NCBI RefSeq assembly: GCF_030160295.1
Contig: NZ_BSOB01000010.1
Location: 571,213 to 625,860, forward strand
Source: Dyella acidisoli
GTDB lineage: Bacteria > Pseudomonadota > Gammaproteobacteria > Xanthomonadales > Rhodanobacteraceae
Reading direction: 5' to 3'
DNA: 54,648 nt
Shown: positions 47,662 to 54,648 of the stretch, one piece after another
How positions within the stretch are numbered: position 1 is the first letter of the stretch
Layout: each line of letters begins with the position of its first letter
Notes under the pieces: model-generated
What the model was told of the DNA's origin: nothing
Databases searched by the model: none
What the model saw: only the letters and a program-made list of their open reading frames with translations
Made by a program: the position numbers and the translations under genes

Positions 47662-49518
47662 TCAGCCAACAGCACTTGGCAACACCCTTGCCGCGAGTTC
47701 GTCCACTATGGCTTCCAGCGACACGCCCTGGGCTTTCAAATGAATCTCAGGCGATTCGGGTGTTTCGTACGGCGAATCGATTCCAGTGAAATTGCTGATC
47801 TCGCCCGCGCGAGCCTTGCGGTACAAGCCTTTCGGATCGCGGCGCTCACACTCCTCGAGCGGCGTGTCCACAAAAACCTCGAGGAATTCACCATCACCGA
47901 AAAGGCCACGAGCAAATTCGCGCTCACTGCGGAACGGCGAAATCACGCATACGAGCACAATCAGGCCTGCATCCACCATCAGGTGCGCCACCTCGGCCAC
48001 GCGCCTTACGTTCTCCACACGCGCTTCCGGCGTAAAACCGAGATCACGGTTAAGGCCGTGGCGCACGTTATCACCATCAAGAAGATAAGTGTGACAGCCG
48101 AGAGCACTCAGGCGACGCTCAAGCAAGTTCGCTATGGTGGACTTACCTGCACCGGACAAACCTGTGAACCAGAGGCACCGCGGCAACTGCCCTTTGCTCT
48201 GCGCGCGCATTCGCTTGTCGACATCCAGGTGCTGCCAATGCACGCTGGTAGCGCGACGCAGTGAAAAATCCAGCATCCCACAGGCGACTGTGGCATAGCT
48301 TTGCCTATCGACAAGAATGAAGCCGCCCAATATAGGATTGGTCGCGTACGCCTCAAATGCAATGGATTGATCCAGATCAATGTTGCAGTATCCAACCTCG
48401 TTCAGTTCCAAGCGATGTGCTGCCAATTTCGCCTGCGTGTTCACGTCGACCTTGTATTTGATCGATGTGACTCGCGCATTAACCGTGCGCGAGCCTACCT
48501 TCATCCAATAGCCGCGGTTCGGTAGCAGTGGCTCGTCGCCCATCCAGATTACGTGCGCAGCGAATTGATCTGCCTCCTGTGCTGGCCTGGCGGCGTCGGC
48601 AAGGACCTCACCGCGACTGACGTCGACCTCTCTATCTAATGTCAACGTAACAGCCTGCCCCACACCTGCCTCATTAAGATCACCGTCAGCCGTCACAATG
48701 CGCGCGATACGTGCGCGATGTGTGCCCGGCTGTACGACGATCTCGTCTCCCGTCCGCACACGGCCACCACAGATGGTTCCCGCGTAGCCGCGGAAGGATT
48801 GATCAGGACGGTTTACCCATTGGACGGGCATGCGGAAATCAGCCCCTTCCATCGGACGCACTTCGGCAGTCTCCAGCAGTTCGAGTAACGTCGAGCCGCT
48901 GTACCACGGCATCCCCAACGAATGCGCTCCTACGTTATCACCCCACAACGCCGCGACCGGCAAGGGAGACACTTCCGAAATACCTAGTTGAACGGCCAAC
49001 TCCGCATAGGCGGAGCGAATGGATTCGTAGATATCGCGGCTGTAGTCAACAAGATCCATTTTGTTCACTGCCAGGATCACCTTGCGTATCCCTAGCAGCG
49101 CGCATATGTAAGTGTGCCGGCGCGTTTGCACCAATAAGCCTTTGCGGGCATCAACCAGCACCACAGCAAGGTCAGCGTGCGAGGCACCTGTAGCCATATT
49201 TCGCGTGTATTGCTCGTGCCCCGGGCAATCCGCAACCACAAAGTTGCGGCGCGCGCTATGAAAATAGCGATAGGCCACGTCGATGGTGATGCCCTGCTGC
49301 CGCTCCGCGTCAAGGCCATCCATCAGCAGCGAAAAATCCAGTGCATCGCTTTCGGGGTGTATGCGCCGGCTATCACGGCGCAGCGCCTCGATCTGATCGT
49401 CCGGCAACATGCCGGCGTCGTAAAGCAGGCGGCCAAGCAGTGTGCTTTTACCGTCATCCACACTGCCGCACGTGATAAATCGCAGCAGCTCGCGATTCGA
49501 ACTAGAGGGCGCCGCCAT
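47662..49518 (-). CDS. cysNC: Bifunctional sulfate adenylyltransferase subunit 1 / APS kinase
   Basis: 618 residues. The N-terminal EF-Tu-like GTPase CysN has GSVDDGKST (18-26), [12 protein letters not shown] and NKMD, then two beta-barrel domains. The C-terminal APS kinase (from about residue 445) has GLSGAGKST (453-461), [15 protein letters not shown] and ISPFRSER. It drives ATP sulfurylase with GTP and then phosphorylates APS to PAPS. The layout equals NodQ of rhizobia and RaxQ of Xanthomonas. Its ATG shares one base with the cysD stop (TAATG). Confidence 0.97.
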   Translation of the reverse strand: MAAPSSSNRELLRFITCGSVDDGKSTLLGRLLYDAGMLPDDQIEALRRDSRRIHPESDALDFSLLMDGLDAERQQGITIDVAYRYFHSARRNFVVADCPGHEQYTRNMATGASHADLAVVLVDARKGLLVQTRRHTYICALLGIRKVILAVNKMDLVDYSRDIYESIRSAYAELAVQLGISEVSPLPVAALWGDNVGAHSLGMPWYSGSTLLELLETAEVRPMEGADFRMPVQWVNRPDQSFRGYAGTICGGRVRTGDEIVVQPGTHRARIARIVTADGDLNEAGVGQAVTLTLDREVDVSRGEVLADAARPAQEADQFAAHVIWMGDEPLLPNRGYWMKVGSRTVNARVTSIKYKVDVNTQAKLAAHRLELNEVGYCNIDLDQSIAFEAYATNPILGGFILVDRQSYATVACGMLDFSLRRATSVHWQHLDVDKRMRAQSKGQLPRCLWFTGLSGAGKSTIANLLERRLSALGCHTYLLDGDNVRHGLNRDLGFTPEARVENVRRVAEVAHLMVDAGLIVLVCVISPFRSEREFARGLFGDGEFLEVFVDTPLEECERRDPKGLYRKARAGEISNFTGIDSPYETPESPEIHLKAQGVSLEAIVDELAARVLPSAVG

Positions 49519-50423
49519 TAGAAATATCCCTCCTGCTTCTTTTGCTCCATCGACGCGGAGGGATCATGGTCGATGACTCTGCCTTGCCGCTCGGATGAAC
49601 GAGAGGCAGCCATCTCGGCAATGATCTCGCCCACCGTGCTGGCGCAGGATTCGATAGCACCGGTCAAGGGATAGCAGCCCAGGGTCCGGAAGCGAACCAT
49701 GCGCCGCTCGACCCGTTCACCTTCCCGCAGCACGAAGCGATCATCGTCGACCATGATCAGCGCCCCATCACGCTCCACCACTGGGCGCTCTTTGGCAAAA
49801 TACAGAGGCACCACCGGGATGCACTCCAGCTGTATGTACTGCCACACGTCCATTTCGGTCCAATTGGAAAGCGGAAACACGCGCACGTTTTCACCCTTGT
49901 GAATATGGGTGTTGTAAAGATTCCACAATTCGGGACGTTGGCGTTTAGGATCCCAGCGATGCTGTATGCTGCGGAATGAAAACACTCGCTCCTTCGCTCG
50001 CGATTTTTCCTCATCGCGCCGCGCCCCTCCGACTGCCGCGTCGAAACCATGTTTATTCAGAGCCTGTTTCAACGCCGCGGTCTTCATGATGTCGGTGTGC
50101 ATCGTTGACCCGTGAACAAGCGGGGAAATGCCCTGCCGTAGCCCATCCTTATTGACGTGCACGAGGAGCCGTACGTCAATCGCAGCAGCCACTTGGTCGC
50201 GGAAGGCGATCATCTCCCGAAATTTCCATGTGGTGTCGACGTGCAGCAACGGAATCGGGGGTCGCGCTGGGTAGAACGCCTTGCGTAACAGATGAAGCAG
50301 GACCGACGAATCTTTACCGATCGAGTACAACATCACCGGCTTTTGGAAGCTGGCCGCCACCTCGCGAAGGATGTGAATGCTCTCGGCCTCAAGTTCGTCT
50401 AGGTGTCCGGGACGCTGGTTCAT
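49518..50423 (-). CDS. cysD: Sulfate adenylyltransferase subunit 2
   Basis: 301 residues of the PP-loop ATP pyrophosphatase family. [12 protein letters not shown] (PP-loop) and the CysD-type [21 protein letters not shown] are clear. It forms APS from ATP and sulfate with CysN. The usual assimilation partners cysH, cysI, cysJ and cysG are not in the window, while a sugar aminotransferase follows. This leaves open a role in sulfation as well as in cysteine synthesis. Confidence 0.97.
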   Translation of the reverse strand: MNQRPGHLDELEAESIHILREVAASFQKPVMLYSIGKDSSVLLHLLRKAFYPARPPIPLLHVDTTWKFREMIAFRDQVAAAIDVRLLVHVNKDGLRQGISPLVHGSTMHTDIMKTAALKQALNKHGFDAAVGGARRDEEKSRAKERVFSFRSIQHRWDPKRQRPELWNLYNTHIHKGENVRVFPLSNWTEMDVWQYIQLECIPVVPLYFAKERPVVERDGALIMVDDDRFVLREGERVERRMVRFRTLGCYPLTGAIESCASTVGEIIAEMAASRSSERQGRVIDHDPSASMEQKKQEGYF

Positions 50424-50940
50424 TGGTCAAGCAGCAGTAATTGAATGCCCGATTTTGCCACGGTTGCACAGGCAGTTCAGTGGTGCCTGATCGCCACAGA
50501 ATCTAATCCCGCTTAACAACGTGGCCGCACGGCAAATGGCGCTGAAGCCATTAATTTCCTTGGGTGAAGGGGGCGGGACACACCTAATGTCCCCAGCCTC
50601 TGTCGACTTAACCGGCGAAATGGTCACCCCTTTTAGCCCCCCCAGTGACTCGATGCCAGCCGTAAAGCATCGCGCGCATTGGTTAAAGGCACCAAGCATT
50701 CAGCTATGACGCTTGCTTCTTTGGAGCAAAAGGCAGCACATCTGAACCCAGCTACAGGCCAGACACACTTCTCGTAGTCACCAGCTTTCCGGTATGCTAA
50801 GCGGCCGACGCCGCTCCATGCGACACCGTGAGCTGGGGGAGCCAATGTTCAAGCCTCCGTACTTACGGAAGCCACGAAATGCCAACTCTTGAACACTCGA
50901 AGGCCGCATCTAAACCAGGGCCTCAAATAGGGCCCTACGG
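50424..50940. other. Intergenic region between cysD and gtrA-like gene; no gene seen
   Basis: Divergent upstream region of cysD and the GtrA-type gene. It is more A+T-rich than flanking DNA. GGGACA-N7-TGTCCC at 50575-50593 forms a small hairpin. The frame 50427-50699 on the minus strand has Cys- and Pro-rich shadow-like composition and no family match, so it was not called. It could be a scar of an old insertion. Confidence 0.5.
50917..50936 (+). promoter_or_regulatory. Hairpin covering the ribosome site of the GtrA-like gene
   Basis: AGGGCC and GGCCCT pair with an eight-base loop four bases before the ATG at 50941. The only AGGG that could serve as Shine-Dalgarno (50929-50932) lies at the loop and right arm, so translation may be tuned by this fold. 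Confidence 0.35.
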
Positions 50941-51426
50941 ATGATCAGATTCATTGGAAAACTGACGCAGCTCGGCCGCAAACTCACCTTTAGTTTACTG
51001 CCTGCCTCGCTCATTTCATTCCTGATTGTTGGCTCACTGGGTGTTGGAGTTCATCTGGCCGTACTCAAGAGCACGCTGGCCCTGATCACGCACCAGTTCA
51101 AGTACGCAAACCTCACAGCATTGGTTTTTGCGGCCACATTTAACTATGTGCTGAACAACGAGTCGACATTCAGCCATAATGGGTTGACAGGGCGGCACGC
51201 CATACTGGGTTATTTTATCTATATGGGCGTCACCTCCCTGGGAATGGTGCTCAGCCTATATATCTCAACGCACGTCTACAGCTATGGGGTGACCCCTATT
51301 CCAGCTGCCCTTTCCGGCATCGTCGCAGGGGCGATGTGGAATTATTTCATGTCATACACTTTTGTCTGGAAGCTGCTTTTCAAAAGTAGCAACCAAGAAG
51401 TCGATACGACCATCGCCAATAAATGA
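50941..51426 (+). CDS. GtrA-family membrane protein
   Basis: 161 residues with four predicted transmembrane helices (about 22-42, 50-72, 90-112 and 120-142). The GtrA pattern FLIVGSLGVGVHLAVL, FAATFNYVLNNESTF and MWNYFMSYTFVW is clear. GtrA proteins are thought to flip polyprenyl-linked sugars. Its partner is probably the adjacent GT2 gene (four-base overlap); the GtrB-like gene at 25763 is an alternative. Confidence 0.93.
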   Translation: MIRFIGKLTQLGRKLTFSLLPASLISFLIVGSLGVGVHLAVLKSTLALITHQFKYANLTALVFAATFNYVLNNESTFSHNGLTGRHAILGYFIYMGVTSLGMVLSLYISTHVYSYGVTPIPAALSGIVAGAMWNYFMSYTFVWKLLFKSSNQEVDTTIANK

Positions 51427-52253
51427 CCCCCATGATTAAGACACTCGTTTTCTTTGCCACGTACAACGAGGCGGGAAATATCAAGCCGTTGATTTCCTCC
51501 CTGGAAAATACGGCTCCTGAGTCGGACATTCTGGTCGTTGATGACAACAGCAGCGATGGCACGGCTGATATCATTCTTGGAATGAACCGTCCCAACGTGA
51601 CCCTTTTACAACGAAAAGGGAAACTAGGCCTCGGGACTGCTCACCTATTGGCACTCTCGTACGCAAAGGAGCACGGGTATGACGTCATCATCACGATGGA
51701 CGGAGACCTGTCGCATGATCCCGCGTACATTCCATCTCTGCTCGATCGACTAGAAGCCGGAGCGGATCTCGTTATCGGCTCGCGCTATATGCCGGGGGGG
51801 GGGTGCGACTATACCGGCTACCGCCTCTATGTCAGCCAGCTTGCAAACGTCGCAGCGCGATCGCTGCTTGGCCTGAAGCTGCACGAATTCACCACCTCAT
51901 ACCGGGCGTTCCGAGTCAGCGAGCTTAAGCGTCTCAATTTCGCTGCACTCTTGGTTGGAGGATATTCTTTCTTTCTCACGACGATGGTCGAAGCGTCGGT
52001 CCGAGGACTGAAGATCCAGGAGGCTCCCATTCAATTTCGCGAAAGGGGGTATGGGACGTCGAAGCTTCCACCCATGGAGATCTTCCGCGGCATGGCCAAT
52101 CTTTTACGGCTTGCAGCCAAGAAGGCCACTGGCCAACTTGCACGCTCGCCTGTCGCAAAGGTGTCCGGCTGCCCCAACTGCGGCAATACATTCAGCTTCA
52201 TCTCAAACGAGGATGTCGGCACTTGTGTCCAATGCGGCTTCCGATCGAAATGA
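51423..52253 (+). CDS. Dolichol-phosphate-mannose-synthase-like GT2 with C-terminal zinc ribbon
   Basis: 276 residues. GT2 features: TLVFFATYNEAGNIKPLI, VVDDNSSDGTAD, ITMDGDLSHDP (DxD) and the PGGG loop SRYMPGGGCDYTGYR. It should transfer a sugar to polyprenyl phosphate. After residue 245 comes a tail with C250-x2-C253 and C268-x2-C271, a zinc ribbon not standard in this family. Gly125-127 are encoded by GGG GGG GGG after CCG, making a run of ten G (51794-51803), a possible slippage site. It overlaps both neighbours by ATGA-type junctions, forming an operon with the GtrA gene and the large membrane protein. Confidence 0.92.
   Translation: MTPMIKTLVFFATYNEAGNIKPLISSLENTAPESDILVVDDNSSDGTADIILGMNRPNVTLLQRKGKLGLGTAHLLALSYAKEHGYDVIITMDGDLSHDPAYIPSLLDRLEAGADLVIGSRYMPGGGCDYTGYRLYVSQLANVAARSLLGLKLHEFTTSYRAFRVSELKRLNFAALLVGGYSFFLTTMVEASVRGLKIQEAPIQFRERGYGTSKLPPMEIFRGMANLLRLAAKKATGQLARSPVAKVSGCPNCGNTFSFISNEDVGTCVQCGFRSK
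51794..51803 (+). repeat. Ten-G homopolymer inside a glycosyltransferase gene
   Basis: Ten consecutive G residues encode the conserved Pro-Gly-Gly-Gly loop. Loss or gain of one G would shift the frame about 45% into the protein. Glycine in neighbouring genes is mostly GGC, so three GGG codons in a row are unusual. Confidence 0.9.
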
Positions 52254-54202
52254 TGGCCGATCCGAAACTCTCCTCGCCGCCCCAAAACCGCGCACCGGAA
52301 CCCATCAAGTTCTTGATCGCTCTTGCGATCGTCGCAGCCGCTGTATTTCCACTATCGACGCTACTGTGCGGTAGCCAGGACGGCGATGGCGTACTTACGG
52401 CGCTCATTTCTACACAGAAGTTGACGTGGTATTTCTGGGGTCAGGATCGCCTCCTAAATTTTATTCCGGCGCTCGCCCATCCTATTTCTGACGTCGTTTG
52501 GAATCTGCACTTTCAGTTATTCCTGCGGAGCTTTTTCGCGTTCCTTGCTCCCGTCGGATTTCTCTATTTTCTAACCCGCTCTGCCAGAACGCTAACGGTT
52601 GCCACCGTACTGACGAACTGTGTGCTTGCCCTAACATTAAGCACAGAGGCGCTGTTCAATCTGTACATACAGCACAATCCTTTCGGTACGTCGCTGGTAT
52701 TGCTCGCAAGCGCTTATGCAGTTCTGGCGCGTGGTACACGAGCCAATAGCTTGAGATGCGCATTGGCGGGAGTGATTCTTTTCCTGGCATACGCCACCAA
52801 TTTTGCGTTGTTTGTCTTAAGCCTTCCGTTCCTCATGGTTGTTCTATGTTTGTCTGATGAGAATCGTAAGAGTCTGTTCGGTTTCATCATTCTAAACGTT
52901 GTTGCTGTGGTGCTCGCCTACGGGCACGCGAAGTACTTCGGTGATGCAGATACACAGTTTGGCCTTTCTCCTTCAATGCGCGCGGTACGAGCTGGCTACC
53001 ATGCCGTGAAACTTGAGATCAGCTGGACTTGGGTTGCCACCTTTGTTTTGATCTCTGTGGGCTCCGGCTTTGCCATGCGTATCCCAAACCGATGGACTGC
53101 CACGCTGCTCGTGGGCGGGTGCCTGGCGCTTATCGGTATCCTGTCCTGCGCCTCATGGGCTCAGATAAACGCATATAACATTCGCTATTACCTCATTTTT
53201 CTCATCGGGATCGTTGCAGGCAGTGGATACCTGCTGACAACTTGCGTGCGCCAAGCTGTGCCCTTTGCAGAGAAGCATTACGCAGGGGTGATATGGACGT
53301 TGCTTTTGACCGCGTTCATAGGTGGCTTGCACGGTCTATCCGCGACCCCGAACACACTAATTGCACCAACGTGGCGCCAACCCTCCGAGGCCGTTGCACG
53401 TATCGCTGAGCAAGAAAATGTCCGATTTATTGTCGGGGGTTTCTGGGACGTCTGGCCAGCTGTCTTTGACGCTAACGCGAAACTTCAAGTAGACGGCAAG
53501 CCACCTACTGTCTACGGGGGCGCACAACGCAGCCACGTTCTCCGTAAGATCCTTTGGAACATCTCCAAGTCACAGGGCAGCTTGCGGACCCTGTGTTTCC
53601 TTGACAGCACCGAAGCCTGCGTAGAAGCCGCCTCAATGGGGATGAAAGCCTTCATGCTCGCCGTCCCTCACACTGAACGCACCGTAGAAGCGGAAGGAAA
53701 GTCCTTGCTATTCCTCGAGCTGCGCTTTGCCGATCAGAATAGTCCGCCCCCTCCCATTGCAGAATGGGGGCAAGCCCCGCTCAACACGCAGCTTGTTCAC
53801 ATTGAGCTTACAGCCAACCAAATTCGTTTCGACTCAGCAAACGACAAAATCATCGTACCGCTTACGCTTCGCAACGATGGAACCGTTCCGCTAACCCCTT
53901 ACGGGGATCATGCTGTGAATCTTGGGGCAAGGCTGACGGACGAAACAGGCAAGGTGGTAAATGTCGACTACGCCAGGACAGCGCTTCCAGTTTCTGTTCC
54001 AGGCCAAGCGGTACAGGCTGAATTCGACTTAGCGGCCAGCCAGCTTGAAGGACATGGACTCTCCATCCTTCCTATCCAAGAAGGTGTCGCGTGGTTCGAT
54101 CAATTCGGCGTTTCTCCTGTCGTCGAGGGACCATTCCATCGTTGCACTAAAGATGGAAGATCTTGGATGTGCGATACCACTCACGCGCTCAACGCCAAAT
54201 AG
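52250..54202 (+). CDS. Large membrane protein, probable polysaccharide-related, with C-terminal beta domain
   Basis: 650 residues with about ten hydrophobic helices between residues 15 and 370, resembling GT-C-type or flippase-like membrane proteins, though no catalytic motif is certain. A soluble region follows, and the last 120 residues form a beta-sandwich (VPLTLRNDGTVPLTPYGDHAVNLGARL...TGKVVNVDYARTALP) similar to domains attached to many LPS glycosyltransferases. ATG 52250 overlaps the previous stop (ATGA) and is preferred; ATG 52253 and 52223 are alternatives. It is the last gene of the three-gene operon. Confidence 0.8.
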   Translation: MMADPKLSSPPQNRAPEPIKFLIALAIVAAAVFPLSTLLCGSQDGDGVLTALISTQKLTWYFWGQDRLLNFIPALAHPISDVVWNLHFQLFLRSFFAFLAPVGFLYFLTRSARTLTVATVLTNCVLALTLSTEALFNLYIQHNPFGTSLVLLASAYAVLARGTRANSLRCALAGVILFLAYATNFALFVLSLPFLMVVLCLSDENRKSLFGFIILNVVAVVLAYGHAKYFGDADTQFGLSPSMRAVRAGYHAVKLEISWTWVATFVLISVGSGFAMRIPNRWTATLLVGGCLALIGILSCASWAQINAYNIRYYLIFLIGIVAGSGYLLTTCVRQAVPFAEKHYAGVIWTLLLTAFIGGLHGLSATPNTLIAPTWRQPSEAVARIAEQENVRFIVGGFWDVWPAVFDANAKLQVDGKPPTVYGGAQRSHVLRKILWNISKSQGSLRTLCFLDSTEACVEAASMGMKAFMLAVPHTERTVEAEGKSLLFLELRFADQNSPPPPIAEWGQAPLNTQLVHIELTANQIRFDSANDKIIVPLTLRNDGTVPLTPYGDHAVNLGARLTDETGKVVNVDYARTALPVSVPGQAVQAEFDLAASQLEGHGLSILPIQEGVAWFDQFGVSPVVEGPFHRCTKDGRSWMCDTTHALNAK

Positions 54203-54425
54203 TTCTTTGGTACGCCCCCGCTTTCGTAGACGGTTACGAAAAGGGGCCGAACGAAAAGGCGAAAAGGGGCCGTGGGCTGAGGTTTCCCCACGTTTCTAGT
54301 GGATCAATCAACGACTTACGGCGGTACCGAGTGGCATAAGAGTGCGCGCATGGCGCATTCTTCAAGGCGACCAAGCACAATAAAGAGTGCCGCCCATGCG
54401 CGCGAGTCGAGTATTGCAGAAGTGT
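54203..54425. other. Intergenic DNA before transposase; imperfect direct repeats
   Basis: CGAAAAGGGGCCG occurs twice (near 54237 and 54260), and CTTTCGTA/TACGAAAAG can form a hairpin after the membrane-protein stop. The left end of the insertion sequence should lie here, but I could not fix its terminal repeat with the right end missing. Confidence 0.5.
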
Positions 54426-54648
54426 ATGTCCAGGTCGTTAGGTGCAATGCATGCGTTGCGAAACCATGTATTAGTGCGTTCCGTTGAAGCGCTGCTACGA
54501 GGGCGGCGCCTGACATTGATGGATGTCGCACGCTCTTGGCCCGATGCCGAACGCGTCAAAGCACCACTTAAAGCATTTGATCGACTGTTGAGTAACCGCC
54601 ATCTCCACCAAGAACGATTTCAGATCTATGCCGATATGGCGCAATGGC
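54426..54648 (+). mobile_element. IS4-family transposase, 5' part cut by window end
   Basis: An open frame of 74 codons runs to the edge. It translates to MSRSLGAMHALRNHVLVRSVEALLRGRRLTLMDVARSWPDAERVKAPLKAFDRLLSNRHLHQERFQIYADMAQW; the segment VARSWPDAERVKAPLKAFDRLLSNRHLH is characteristic of the N-terminus of IS4-family transposases. The catalytic DDE residues lie outside the window, so intactness cannot be judged. It borders the polysaccharide operon and supports the view that this region is a mobile island. Confidence 0.8.

Noticed and set aside
50427-50699. 90-codon minus-strand frame upstream of cysD
   Set aside because: No ribosome site, no domain, composition unlike neighbours; not distinguishable from chance.

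Overview
This window looks like a chromosomal segment of a gammaproteobacterium of the order Xanthomonadales, probably Rhodanobacteraceae (Dyella, Rhodanobacter or Luteibacter type). That is inferred from the high G+C coding style, a GTP-type PEP carboxykinase, FadE-type acyl-CoA dehydrogenase with ETF and ETF-QO, many CCCTCTCCC-type intergenic palindromes, and etfBA lying beside polysaccharide genes, the known position of the LPS locus in Xanthomonas. No rRNA, tRNA or CRISPR array was seen. There are 43 supported coding regions; the first (autotransporter) and last (transposase) run off the window.

Region 1 (1-11.5 kb): the N-terminal part of a type V autotransporter, prfC, then a four-gene signalling operon (CHASE3-type hybrid histidine kinase with three receivers, CheR-type methyltransferase, CheB-type methylesterase, receiver-GGDEF cyclase) joined by overlapping stop and start codons. 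A CPBP protease and a convergent DUF4442 thioesterase-like gene follow.

Region 2 (11.5-24 kb): fadE with an alpha/beta hydrolase, divergent from a TetR regulator; two palindromes sharing CATAC/GTATG arms lie on the two start sites. Then pckG, an ECF sigma / membrane anti-sigma-like / DUF4097 operon, an exported protein of unknown function, and a GAF-GAF-GGDEF-EAL protein.

Region 3 (24-38.3 kb): hslO, mtgA, a GtrB-type glycosyltransferase, a CBS protein, an Npt-like transporter divergent from a GMC oxidoreductase, a beta-lactamase-fold serine hydrolase and a TonB-C protein. The most striking gene is a MetJ repressor core fused to a histone H1-like Lys/Ala/Arg tail (33436-33954, minus). A minus-strand run amidase-alkB-gcvT-gcvH follows.

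Region 4 (38.4-54.6 kb): ETF-QO and etfBA complete the electron path from acyl-CoA to ubiquinone that FadE would feed. Between and beyond them are polysaccharide genes: a GT4 enzyme, a 74-residue coupled ORF, a 995-residue multi-GT protein, a DegT aminotransferase behind cysD-cysNC (PAPS synthesis), then a more A+T-rich block of GtrA, a dolichol-phosphate-mannose-synthase-like GT with a 10-G tract and a C-terminal zinc ribbon, a large membrane protein, and an IS4-type transposase cut by the window end. I read this as the variable LPS/O-antigen island anchored at etfA.
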